Assembly: GCF_900637685.1 (NCBI RefSeq)
Contig: NZ_LR134388.1
Coordinates: forward strand, 3,437,001 to 3,501,000
Origin: Legionella sainthelensi
GTDB lineage: Bacteria > Pseudomonadota > Gammaproteobacteria > Legionellales > Legionellaceae
DNA length: 64,000 bases
Reading direction: 5' to 3'
Below the pieces are notes generated by a model that saw only the letters and a list, made by a program, of their open reading frames with translations, was not told the DNA's origin and ran no database searches. Shown here in pieces: positions 45,972-54,866 of the stretch. Position numbers and translations under genes: made by a program. Position 1 is the first letter of the stretch. Each line of letters starts with the position of its first letter.

Positions 45972-46946
45972 TCAAATTAAAGCTAAATTGTTAAAACTTT
46001 TTTTTACTGAGTCATGATCTAAAATGCCCGTTTTTTGCAACACCTGAATAACATTCTTCACAATGGGCAACTCTGGAGTAATTTCAAACCCTTGATACAA
46101 TTGATTCACAAGCTTCACGGATTTGTCTTCATTTTCAAAAAGAGAATTCAGTAATTCCAAATTAAATTGTTTATCTGAATTGATATGCAGATAGAGTGTC
46201 ACAAAGGAGGCTAAATGATCCCCGATGCGCTCTTGATAATCCTGAGGAAGATTTGCCCAAGTATATGCCAATAAATCATAAAAATAACCATAGTGCCTTG
46301 ATTCATCATTCATATGATCATTGACATAAAATTTAATTGAAGGATGTACATTAGGGCTATTAAAAAATTCTACCAATTCACGAACTAAAGTGGTTTCAAA
46401 GATACATACAGCTAATATTTCAAAAATCGCATGGTATTTGCCAGGCAACTTATTTTTAATTTGCAGTACTGCATTATAAGAATCAGAGAGGGGATAATTA
46501 AATTTTTTCCGATTTGGAAACTGTCTATCCAATTGCATCATCATGTTCTTAGCTACATAGACATGATAATACTCATCAATTAAAACTGTATAAGCATTAA
46601 GCTTTGTTTCTTCAGGATAACTTATTGGTAATTGTTCATAAATGATAAGATGACAGGCATGATTGATAAGTTTCACCTCAAGATGAACAATATCATTTAA
46701 GTATTTGAAAAATGATTGGAGCAGTATGTCCTTTTTTACCGACTCACCCAATGCTTGAACCTCTTCATTGAGTAAAATGGGTTGCTTGTCACTAGGGAAA
46801 AAATAACCTTCAAGATTAAAATCAATGCACTTCTCAGGGCGTGAACGAACAGAGCTTCGCGAATCCCATTTTTGTTGATAAACAGTAAATGGGGTATTTT
46901 TTAAAAGATTTATCTCACTAATTACACTAGACATCGACTTCATCAT
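45972..46946 (-). CDS. AurF-type diiron N-oxygenase
   Basis: 324 residues, helical, cytoplasmic. All seven iron ligands of the p-aminobenzoate N-oxygenase AurF can be placed: Glu90, Glu125 and His128 (DEYYH), Glu184 (CIFETT), His211, Glu215 and His218 (NDHMNDESRH). The spacings Glu-35-Glu-3-His and His-4-Glu-3-His match AurF exactly as I know it. AurF oxidises an aromatic amine to a nitro group; relatives also hydroxylate other substrates. Here it is the first gene of the NRPS operon, so it may oxidise the glycine nitrogen or another atom of the product (inference). ATGs at 46946, 46943 and 46934 are possible starts. I keep the longest. Confidence 0.82.
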   Translation of the reverse strand: MMKSMSSVISEINLLKNTPFTVYQQKWDSRSSVRSRPEKCIDFNLEGYFFPSDKQPILLNEEVQALGESVKKDILLQSFFKYLNDIVHLEVKLINHACHLIIYEQLPISYPEETKLNAYTVLIDEYYHVYVAKNMMMQLDRQFPNRKKFNYPLSDSYNAVLQIKNKLPGKYHAIFEILAVCIFETTLVRELVEFFNSPNVHPSIKFYVNDHMNDESRHYGYFYDLLAYTWANLPQDYQERIGDHLASFVTLYLHINSDKQFNLELLNSLFENEDKSVKLVNQLYQGFEITPELPIVKNVIQVLQKTGILDHDSVKKSFNNLALI

Positions 46947-47218
46947 CCTTAACTTGGAATAGAAGAGACTCCAGCTCTTTATTGAGTAAATCCGTTTATT
47001 TTCTGATTCCTAATCTAAAGCGCAAAAACTATCACTTCACCCAATAATTGTCAAAGAGTTTTTCTTAAAATATGAACAAGTACTCAACCAAAACTACAGT
47101 CTTTACTTAGTTTTCACATTGCGACTTAAACTCTCACATTAACTATTGCTTCTACCACAATGTATTTGGAATAATGCTCTTGGATATTAAACATTCTCTC
47201 GGCACAGGAAGAACTACG
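46947..47218. promoter_or_regulatory. Divergent promoter region of the NRPS operon
   Basis: The gap between the AurF-type gene and the DM9 protein gene is AT-rich and should hold the main operon promoter and that of the rightward gene. I cannot point to a certain -10/-35 pair or operator, and no regulator gene is adjacent. Confidence 0.4.
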
Positions 47219-47441
47219 ATGTATAAAAAATCAGAGAAATGCGCATGTAACACCTCTTTATTGATGACTGATCAAAAGGACGACCATTTTGGGGAAACAC
47301 GTGATCTTGCTTGTCATTCCAGAAAGAAAATCACGAGGAAATTCATTAAGATATCGTCGCTCATCAATACGTTCTGCATCCTTTTAGCTGCTGGAAACTC
47401 TTCTGCGTGGGCCCATGGTGGAGGTGGTTTTCATGGTGGAT

Positions 47442-47450
47442 GGGGGGGGG
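47442..47450 (+). other. G9 homopolymer at the frameshift
   Basis: Nine G residues inside the Gly-rich coding region. Length 10 or 7 would keep the 47219-48294 frame open; length 9 breaks it. Such tracts are classic slipped-strand sites and also frequent sequencing errors. Confidence 0.7.
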
Positions 47451-47748
47451 CTTTCATGGGCAGGGCGGATTTGAATGGGGTAACAACTCCCGTGAATCTG
47501 CAGGGATGTATCACCGAAATAACAATTACTCTGCATGGGGGGCTTCTGGAGGTTATCGGGAAAGTGAACACTATCGTGGACTAGGAGGTTCGTCTTATGG
47601 AACAATGCAGCCATTCCAAGAGCATCATCCACAAACAATTCACCCCTTTAATCAAGCATCAAGCGTAACAGGTCATATCGATGGATTTCATCATGGCGAG
47701 TACGCCAACAAAGAATTTGCTGGCAATGCAAATTGGATAAATCACAAT

Positions 47749-47850
47749 AATTGGCATGGCAACTATTGGCACGGCAGCTATTGGCATGGCAGCTATTGGC
47801 ATGGCAGCTATTGGCATGGCAGCTATTGGCACGGCAGCTATTGGACCGGG
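47749..47850 (+). repeat. 15-bp in-frame tandem repeats
   Basis: Five 15-base units starting TATTGGCA at 47764, 47779, 47794, 47809 and 47824, differing only by C or T at one position, with a degenerate unit on each side. They encode YWHGS five times. The unit is a multiple of three, so copy changes alter length but not frame. Confidence 0.9.
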
Positions 47851-48338
47851 GGAGCCTATTGGGGGCCAGGACCTTATTGGGGCTGGGGAAATGGCTTTTT
47901 CTATGGTGCATTATTTGGGGCAACCCTTACAACAGCATTATATTTACCGCCTGTCTATGCAGATTATTATTACTCTGTTCCATTGTATTATTACCCTGGA
48001 CCTTATGATTATACCATCCTCGTTAGCAACTACTCAGCCGTCCCCACACCTCCGTTGCGGCCCGCGCCACAAAAAGTGGAAACTTGGGTTCCCGTCAAAA
48101 ACGGTCATATCCCAGTGAATGCAGTGCTCAATAACATTGTGAATAAAAAAACAACTTATTATTGCCGTGTGAAATTCCATGGAAACACATCTTATGGAGT
48201 TCTGATTCCGAATGACGGTTGTTATGTGGAAGAACCCTCAGTGACCATGAGATTTTCAAAATATGACATTTTGGTTTCCACGATCGTGGGTTAAGAAGGA
48301 AATTGTAAGGGTTCGTCTAAGTATTTTTAAATTAGTCG

Positions 48339-48358
48339 CCTTCCGCGAAAGCGGGAGG
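48339..48358. other. 8-bp hairpin with GAAA tetraloop
   Basis: CCTTCCGC and GCGGGAGG pair (one G-T) around GAAA. It is GC-rich against its AT-rich surroundings and sits between convergent genes, but no T-run follows on either strand. It could be an RNA 3' end structure or a palindromic repeat unit. Confidence 0.45.
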
Positions 48359-48416
48359 TCAGGAGTGCGAGCCCTATGCTGGTGCAAAGGGATTTATCCA
48401 GCTAATTTGGTCTTGA

Positions 48417-50216
48417 TTAATTTCCAGCAAAAGAACACTTTGCTGTTTTTAATAATAATTGAGATAATTTGATATATCCTTGTCTTTTTAAATGAGAAAA
48501 GCTGTCGACGATATCTTCTTGATCAATAATCTCATCCATTTCCAAAAGCAATACATTCGGCTTTTCTCTCGCAATATTTCTCATAATCTTATTCAGCAAT
48601 TGAGTCCGTTGAACAATTCTCTCGTTTTGTTCTTGGGTCATTAATGGCAAGGGTATTTTCTCAGGAGGATTAATAAATAACAGTTTTACATGTTCTGGGA
48701 AAAGACCAATATACCAGAGCACATTATTTTCAAATTGCTTTTCAGAAACATAACCACGGTAATTTTTAAATACAAAATAAAAAATGAACTGATAAAGAAT
48801 TTTTCGCCAACGCTCTCCAAACCAATCCAGTGTAGCATTAACCATTCTTTCAATTCGTGGCCAGGGAGAAAAGCGATTATCAAGATTAAATCGTTTGATA
48901 TCACGCATTCCATTAATCATCATTGTTTTAATGTGTTCTCCCAACACGTGATTATCCTGCTTGATCGTTTTTAGACTTTTCCAGAAAATATAATTGGATG
49001 TAACAGGGATTTTATTGCTTTGGATCTTATAATTGCCACTGTAATAATCACTTTCAAGAAAATTAACGATCATATGGTACTCATTAAGTTCTATAGCTTT
49101 TCGTGTTTTATCAAAACGTACATCTTGTTTACCTTCTAAATTTTCTCGTAAAAAATGTAGATTTGCATATTCAAAAAATGAAAATATTTCTTCATCTACG
49201 TGATAGTGCTCACTAAGAAGAAATGAAACGGCATTTGCAAGACATGGCCCCCGAACCAAGACTTTTTTACTATTAAGAGTAGATTTTTTGTCCTCGCTTT
49301 CTTGCTGCAAATTAATTTCAATAAAGTCCAGATTTATATCTACATTTTTTAGTTTAGACATATTAAATGAAGACTTTAAATCGGGATACATTGTTTTTAA
49401 CCATTGATACATCCTTGCTTCAACACACATGCCAAGAATACGACATGAAAACACATAGTGGAACAAGGAATTATTTAAAATACAAACATACCCTACAACC
49501 CCATAATCTCCATACTTATCTTCCACACGGACTTTAAAGTTGTTCCCATTTTTTAATTCAAATAAAGTAAATAAATACTCATACTTAATTCGTGATTGCG
49601 TATAATTCATCTGATTTGAACGGTTCACAAGCTCTATCACACGTTCAATCTCATGATCATTGATATCTAAAGGGATAAGCTGGATTTTGATATTACATTC
49701 TTTCAAAAATGCGTGTTCATCATGATTTTTTTCAAGAAATGTTATTTTATTTTTCTCTTTCTTCTCTAGAATTTTATAATGGGCTAAGCGCTCTCGATTA
49801 CTGTCATCTTTTCCCCAATTGCTCACATCCTCTTGCATAAATTGTTCAGCTAATTTAATTACAATATTGGGATTGTGAAAAAGAACCTCGCGTAAAACAA
49901 ACTCATTGTCATCTACAAACAATACATTTTGTTCACGAAGCTGTGCTTGCTCTATAATTTTTTTTATTCGTAATCCTTTATCTTCAAAGGATATTTTGGG
50001 AAAAATAAAAAACTCATAGATGCCTAACTGTTTGAGCATCTTTTCTGCTTTTTTTACATCGTTTTTTGAACAAATAGAATGAACAATACCTCTATTTAAC
50101 AAATATTCAATTCTTTCAATCACATCTTTGTTTAATATTACATCATCCTGGTCTGCTAATGTCCCCTTCCATAAGGTATCGTCTAAGTCCCAAATGATTA
50201 GTTTAATTTCATTCAC
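48417..50216 (-). CDS. FkbH-like HAD-IIIC protein with SGNH-like C-terminus
   Basis: 599 residues. The start is an FkbH-type HAD domain: IIWDLDDTLWKGTL (Asp10, Asp12), SICSKND and FVDDNEFVLREV. Residues about 180-310 resemble the GNAT-like half of FkbH proteins (NRSNQMNYTQSR, VVGYVCILNNS, SCRILGMCVE). From about 325 a further region begins RGPCLANAVSFLL and ends DSFSHLKRQGYIKL, recalling blocks I and V of SGNH hydrolases. FkbH proteins move a glyceryl unit from 1,3-bisphosphoglycerate to an acyl carrier protein in polyketide pathways. It lies 1.5 kb from the NRPS operon on the same strand, with one rightward gene between, and could serve the AT-less PKS module; this is inference. Confidence 0.75.
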   Translation of the reverse strand: MNEIKLIIWDLDDTLWKGTLADQDDVILNKDVIERIEYLLNRGIVHSICSKNDVKKAEKMLKQLGIYEFFIFPKISFEDKGLRIKKIIEQAQLREQNVLFVDDNEFVLREVLFHNPNIVIKLAEQFMQEDVSNWGKDDSNRERLAHYKILEKKEKNKITFLEKNHDEHAFLKECNIKIQLIPLDINDHEIERVIELVNRSNQMNYTQSRIKYEYLFTLFELKNGNNFKVRVEDKYGDYGVVGYVCILNNSLFHYVFSCRILGMCVEARMYQWLKTMYPDLKSSFNMSKLKNVDINLDFIEINLQQESEDKKSTLNSKKVLVRGPCLANAVSFLLSEHYHVDEEIFSFFEYANLHFLRENLEGKQDVRFDKTRKAIELNEYHMIVNFLESDYYSGNYKIQSNKIPVTSNYIFWKSLKTIKQDNHVLGEHIKTMMINGMRDIKRFNLDNRFSPWPRIERMVNATLDWFGERWRKILYQFIFYFVFKNYRGYVSEKQFENNVLWYIGLFPEHVKLLFINPPEKIPLPLMTQEQNERIVQRTQLLNKIMRNIAREKPNVLLLEMDEIIDQEDIVDSFSHLKRQGYIKLSQLLLKTAKCSFAGN

Positions 50217-50445
50217 AATAACTCATATTTAATAATGGATAAAAATTTTTATACTAGAATGAGTAACTCTTTCTTGAATACAAGACTAGAAACTTCAAGC
50301 CAATATACGCTGATTTCTAGCGAGGCGCATTTTGTATCACATTTAAAAATGGAATGCAAAATTGCTTACATATTATTAACTTATATTATTTGCATCAAAA
50401 CTACTTTAGTAGTAATTTTGTAATTATCTTTAAAATTAAAGACCA

Positions 50446-51321
50446 ATGACCATGATTAATTCGAAAAATGAAAAAATTGTTCTTATAACTGGAACATCAA
50501 CTGGAATAGGCTCCTCTCTTGCCCTAGCCTTTGCTCATGCAGGTTTTCAGACCATAGCAACTATGCGTGATATCGATAAGGCTAAAGCCTTATTAGATAG
50601 AGCAGCGAAAGAAAAACTACACTTAGATGTTCGTCAATTAGATGTCTGCGATGATCAATCGATTGATCTGTGTATTGGCGGGGTTCTTAATGATTATGGC
50701 CGCATTGACATTCTTATCAATAATGCCGGAGAAGGTTTTCATAGAACATTAGAGCAAGCATCACTAGATGATGTTAAAAAAGTTATGGATGTTAATTTTT
50801 ATGGTGTAGTTCGCCTTACCAAGGCGGTATTACCCTCTATGCGACAAATGCAAAACGGGCATATCATTACGATATCCAGTTTGGGAGGCCTTATTGCTGT
50901 TCCTTTTAGTGAAATCTATTGTGCAGCCAAATTTGCTGTTGAAGGAATGATGGAAGCACTAGCACCTATTGCAAATACATTGGGTATTCATATTTCACTC
51001 ATCGAGCCCGGTCCAGTCACAACTGCTTTCGCAGGAAAGTTACAACAACCTCATGCATCAAACATTGCCGTCTATGAAGAACTAGAACAAATTCTTCGAG
51101 TAAATTTCCCGAAACATTTTCCTAACGGTCCTCAAACTGGGGATGAGATTGCCCAAATTGTCCTTAAAGCGGCATTAAGCAATAAACCAAAACTACGTTA
51201 TGTAACGTCTGCTGATGGAGTCAACGTTGCGTCACATAAATATGTTGATATTAACAACAGCGCCTATTTTGAATTGGGACAGCAACTTTTTGCCACTCAT
51301 GAGAAAGAACTGCTTGACTGA
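50446..51321 (+). CDS. SDR-family oxidoreductase
   Basis: 291 residues. TGTSTGIG at about residues 15-22 binds NAD(P); INNAGEGF, the catalytic Ser in TISSLGG, and YCAAK with Tyr and Lys complete the classical SDR set. IEPGPVTTAF and the longer C-terminus fit the retinol dehydrogenase-like SDR group. The substrate is unknown. The ribosome site is weak; ATGs at 50446 and 50452 are both possible. It diverges from the FkbH-like gene and is followed by a perfect 17-bp hairpin. Confidence 0.85.
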   Translation: MTMINSKNEKIVLITGTSTGIGSSLALAFAHAGFQTIATMRDIDKAKALLDRAAKEKLHLDVRQLDVCDDQSIDLCIGGVLNDYGRIDILINNAGEGFHRTLEQASLDDVKKVMDVNFYGVVRLTKAVLPSMRQMQNGHIITISSLGGLIAVPFSEIYCAAKFAVEGMMEALAPIANTLGIHISLIEPGPVTTAFAGKLQQPHASNIAVYEELEQILRVNFPKHFPNGPQTGDEIAQIVLKAALSNKPKLRYVTSADGVNVASHKYVDINNSAYFELGQQLFATHEKELLD

Positions 51322-51370
51322 CATGGGTACCAACTAAGGCTATTATCAAACAGATATTATTTTCCATTCT

Positions 51371-51414
51371 AAAGTTCTAGAGAAAAAATTATCCTCATTT
51401 TTCTCTAGAACTTT
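51371..51414. terminator. Perfect 17-bp inverted repeat
   Basis: A 17-base arm (AAAGTTCTAGAGAAAAA) and its exact complement enclose a 10-base loop. It lies 50 bases after the SDR stop and should end that transcript, though the T-rich part is inside the stem. The rest of the 51322-51714 gap holds no gene I can see. Confidence 0.65.
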
Positions 51415-51714
51415 CTTTGAGATCTCAAAATCAGGGATCTCATTAAAACGTAAAATAACTCGCCAACTCACTCAGGAAAATCTAAAAATTTCATTTCCAA
51501 AGCTCTTATTGGCCAGAATAACTTCGTTGTTATTAAGAATGAAGTATTCCATGGTTTCGTAGCAAGATAATCAAGACTTAACGCTACTCTCTTAAACTAA
51601 AAGTATGTCAGCAATCATTTGGCATAATGCATGAGGCTTTAACATTTTACACCAATAATTTAGCTCATGCAAATAAAAAAGAAATTCATCAATAATTTTT
51701 TTAAGGAGTAGATT

Positions 51715-53409
51715 ATGGACTTTAAACTAAACGTGGAGGGATGGGCAGATTCTGAGTATCTAAACAATCTGGTAAAAGAATATAATTCTTGTGATGGAGA
51801 GAAAAATAAGAGTAAGAAAGTAGCAATGCTTATTGAAATTCATATATTTTCCAAGAATCTTTATGAAGATCTTCACGAAAATGATGATCCTTTAGAGAAT
51901 TATTGGTATGCAGAATACATTCGCTCCTACCCTGAGCTGATGAACCAAATTTCAATTGAGTTGCAAAAACTAGAGCACCCGCCGATACTTGGTTTAGCCG
52001 CAGAAAAAAGTTCTGCCTCATTATCAACAATAAACATCTGCGTCCCAACCCAAAATGAATGGGTACAAAAAACCACACCCAAATTTAGAAAAAGGGGGGA
52101 ACATTATCAATGTATTGATGCACTATTAGATAAGGTGCAGAGTGCAAAAGAAACCGCCTCATTATCAAAAAACTCACAAGACATTGAAAGATATTGTAAT
52201 ACATTGGCAGAACTTCAAAATAAATGCGTATATCAGCTAGCCAACCTTTCTCATAAGAATTTAGCTGCGAAGAAATATAGAGCCTTACTGCTCGAAGTAT
52301 CCCATGAATTAAATCATTGGGCTCAAGAGCTACAAAAAAAATCAGGAGAGTATAAAACAAGACTCGATCGTGCCCACGAATTATTAGGCAATACATTTTA
52401 CTGCTCCGATATAAGTTCACTTATAACTCTTAGAAATGATTTAGGAGATTCAGAATCTTGTACTATTGCTAATTTTGAATTAAAAAAGTTAGCTGGAGGT
52501 AATACTAAAGTATGGCTTGCTTCACACTCAGAGAATGATGAAAAATTTTTGATTCGTTGGATGAATAAAGCCGATTTAAAGCCCTCAATATTGAACAGAG
52601 TTTCATCTAATCCAGAAATTAGGCCTTACTTGGCCGAAGAGTATATTCATTATCCTGCAGGTGTTTTTCAAGAGACAGTTAGCTGTGTCATTTCAGTCGG
52701 AGAATTCTGTGATAACGGAAGCTTAGTTAAAGAGTTAGAAGCGATTAGCAAAAAAGGAGCTCAAAGTAATCAATTGATTGATAATGCATTAGATAAAACG
52801 AAGCAAGTCGCTTCATTTATCGATGTATTAGCGAAAAATCAACTATGCTATCCGGATATTAAAGCAGATAATTTTTTAGTTAATAAGAATGGAGATGTCG
52901 TAGTTTCTGATTTAAAATTTATTCGTCCAATAGATGAGAACCAATGCATAATAGGAAAATTTCACACTACTTATGAATGTGCTGCGCCTGAGTATACAGA
53001 TCAACCATTAGCAAGAGATAAAATTAATACAGAGTCTTATACAAGTTATCAATTAGGCGTTTTATTTTATGAGTTATTAGCAGAAAACATTGGTGATGCG
53101 CGTCTTAAATTTTTATCTAATTTGAAAACAGCTTCTGCAAACAAAAATCCTTTAAGTGCTTTAAATTTTGATACTCCTGTATTTCAAAGCGATGTGGGCC
53201 AAATGGCAAAAGCCTTAATAACAAAATGCATGAGTACCGACCCCGCAACTCGCCCTAAAATCAATGAGATACTCACAGACATACAAGAAATACAGAAAAA
53301 AAGAACAGAAGTGAAGGAACATAAGAGTATAATAATGAAGGAGATCCTTCGTCAGATGAAAAAGAATCCAGAAGAAGAGTCACTCTGTATAAACTTTTCA
53401 AGATCTTGA
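51715..53409 (+). CDS. Eukaryotic-like protein kinase-fold protein, effector candidate
   Basis: 564 residues. The N-terminal 230 are helical and charged. A kinase fold covers about 245-535: a loop-like LAGGNTKVWLAS, a strand KFLIRWM where the usual Lys seems to be Arg, catalytic-loop YPDIKADNFLV with Asp381, Lys383 and Asn386, then VVVSDLKF with Asp399 in place of DFG, and AAPEYTD like the APE motif. TSYQLGVLFYELL is the usual helix F. The catalytic Asp, Asn and metal Asp are kept, but the Lys change leaves activity open. The C-terminus (PEEESLCINFSRS) has an acidic block like Dot/Icm substrates. The start is supported by AAGGAG. It stands alone. Confidence 0.7.
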   Translation: MDFKLNVEGWADSEYLNNLVKEYNSCDGEKNKSKKVAMLIEIHIFSKNLYEDLHENDDPLENYWYAEYIRSYPELMNQISIELQKLEHPPILGLAAEKSSASLSTINICVPTQNEWVQKTTPKFRKRGEHYQCIDALLDKVQSAKETASLSKNSQDIERYCNTLAELQNKCVYQLANLSHKNLAAKKYRALLLEVSHELNHWAQELQKKSGEYKTRLDRAHELLGNTFYCSDISSLITLRNDLGDSESCTIANFELKKLAGGNTKVWLASHSENDEKFLIRWMNKADLKPSILNRVSSNPEIRPYLAEEYIHYPAGVFQETVSCVISVGEFCDNGSLVKELEAISKKGAQSNQLIDNALDKTKQVASFIDVLAKNQLCYPDIKADNFLVNKNGDVVVSDLKFIRPIDENQCIIGKFHTTYECAAPEYTDQPLARDKINTESYTSYQLGVLFYELLAENIGDARLKFLSNLKTASANKNPLSALNFDTPVFQSDVGQMAKALITKCMSTDPATRPKINEILTDIQEIQKKRTEVKEHKSIIMKEILRQMKKNPEEESLCINFSRS

Positions 53410-53792
53410 TGAGTATCATGTAAAAAATGCTACAAAATTTGATAATTGATCTCAGGAAAATTGGCTTTTTAAAATTAGGCTTTTTAGCCAGATTCTACAG
53501 ATTGTTTATATGTTTTTTTGCTTTCTATCAAGGGTTATGTTTGTGATACCTACCCTTGATGGAAATGATCATTGTAAAAAATTTCTTTCATTTGTCCCGT
53601 CATTTGTTATGTATTCTGACTAATGATGGATTTTCAGTCTTAAAGTTATTTAATTAAACTCGAGGAAATAGAGGTGGAAGCAATTCCAATTTCATTTGTT
53701 TGAGATGATTTTTTTAACTAATATTATTAATAATAATGAATAATAAAAGCAAACAGGGTAATCTCTTAAGAGATAAAAGCCAGGAGGCTTAG
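53410..53792. other. Non-coding spacer with a 9-bp hairpin
   Basis: AT-rich, 383 bases. ATCAAGGGT (53527-53535) and ACCCTTGAT (53552-53560) form a perfect stem with a 16-base loop, without a T-run on either strand. A weaker TGGCT/AGCCA pair lies at 53462-53490. The promoter of the LysR gene must be here; its CAGGAGG ribosome site is just upstream of 53793. Confidence 0.4.
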
Positions 53793-54743
53793 ATGAACAT
53801 AGTAGATATGAAAACATTTCTTGCAGTTGTTGAATATCATTCAACATCATTAGCATCAAAGCACATGTATGCCTCTCAGCCTACCATAAGCCGGCGTATT
53901 AAAAAATTAGAACAGGAGTTAGGAAGTCAGCTCTTTGTAAATACTACCTATGGGGTTGAGTTGACCCAGAAAGGAAGAGCTTTTCTTCCCTACATTCGCC
54001 AAATGCTTGGTATTTATAATGAAATGATGAAGGCAGAGCACAATGACCGTAAAAGCAGGCCTAAATTAACCATTAATATAGGCTTGAATCCGTATGTTTC
54101 TCTCTCAGTATTTGCTGAATTTATCAATTATATGCTCGCACTTAAAACAAACTATTTTATTATTAATAAAATAGTTCCAGGTAAAGATCTAAATACCAGT
54201 CTTTCAAGTGGTGATTATGACCTTTTCATTTTACCTTATACAGGCAATTGTCCTGTCAATATAACCTCTATACCATTATGGAAAGAAAGAGTTTTACCGG
54301 TTGTATCGATTGATCACCCTCTAGCAAAACGTAACACCCCTATTTCTATAACTGAATTGGCAGAATACGATGCAGTTTTAACAACGAATGACAGTATATT
54401 GCGCCAAAAATTTAATGTATTGGCCGCACAAAAAGGCATTTCACCTAAAATTACCGCTGAGGTAAATACGGTATATAACTGCATCAAAACAGTCGAGCAT
54501 GGACATAGTTGGTGTTTGATTTATGAAAGATTACTTGATGATAAATTAGCTATAGTTGAACTTAGCGATTTTACTATAGATATTGAGTTTCATGCGTTTT
54601 ATCTAAAAAAACGCGGCGAAGAGCGCCTGATTTGGGAATTTGTTGAATATCTTAGACAATGGCTGAGTCAATCATCAGATCTCAGTGAACTTCTTATCAA
54701 AACAAAAAGCCTATCTATTCAAGGCCATGGTCATAATAAGTAA
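53793..54743 (+). CDS. LysR-family transcriptional regulator
   Basis: 316 residues. The DNA-binding domain is typical (MKTFLAVVEYHSTSLASKHM, SQPTISRRIKKLEQELG), followed by LFVNTTYGVELTQKG and a ligand-binding domain from about residue 90. An excellent CAGGAGG site fixes the start. It converges with the ornithine carbamoyltransferase operon, so its targets may be elsewhere or may include that operon; the sequence does not decide. Confidence 0.9.
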   Translation: MNIVDMKTFLAVVEYHSTSLASKHMYASQPTISRRIKKLEQELGSQLFVNTTYGVELTQKGRAFLPYIRQMLGIYNEMMKAEHNDRKSRPKLTINIGLNPYVSLSVFAEFINYMLALKTNYFIINKIVPGKDLNTSLSSGDYDLFILPYTGNCPVNITSIPLWKERVLPVVSIDHPLAKRNTPISITELAEYDAVLTTNDSILRQKFNVLAAQKGISPKITAEVNTVYNCIKTVEHGHSWCLIYERLLDDKLAIVELSDFTIDIEFHAFYLKKRGEERLIWEFVEYLRQWLSQSSDLSELLIKTKSLSIQGHGHNK

Positions 54744-54866
54744 CCCAATATATCAAAGATGATCTCCAAATTTTGAAGTGGGTGAATTAAAAAGGATGCA
54801 ACAGATCTCTTACTTTGAGTGGGTTATGAACAAAATTGAGCAATAACCCAACTAGATAAATAATGC

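Larger units (their letters stand above)
47219..48294 (+). pseudogene. Exported Gly/Tyr/His-rich protein with DM9 (DUF3421) domain, frameshifted at G9
   Basis: The ATG at 47219 has AGGAAG upstream; an earlier in-frame ATG exists at 47174. A signal peptide ends near NSSAWA, then HGGGGFHGGWGG leads into a run of nine G at 47442-47450. After it the frame of the start gives an unrelated 45-residue tail, while another frame continues sensibly (GGFHGQGGFEWGNN) to 48294. Ten G would join the two. The second part has WHGSY repeats, a Tyr/Pro-rich stretch, and a C-terminal DM9-like domain (VPVKNGHIPVNAV, YYCRVKFHGNTSYGVLIP, GCYVEE). It would be a secreted or surface protein that may bind carbohydrate. 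It may be phase-variable, broken, or misread at the tract. Confidence 0.65.

Noticed and set aside
19269-46946. Yersiniabactin or pyochelin-type siderophore cluster
   Set aside because: Cy and Cys modules are shared, but there is no salicylate loading, no reductase domain and no receptor gene, and Gly and Ser modules are present.
47749-47850. Array-like short repeats that could suggest CRISPR
   Set aside because: The 15-bp units are directly adjacent without spacers and encode YWHGS in frame.
50235-50423. 62-codon frame upstream of the SDR
   Set aside because: No good ribosome site, composition like surrounding AT-rich spacer, and no recognisable protein pattern.
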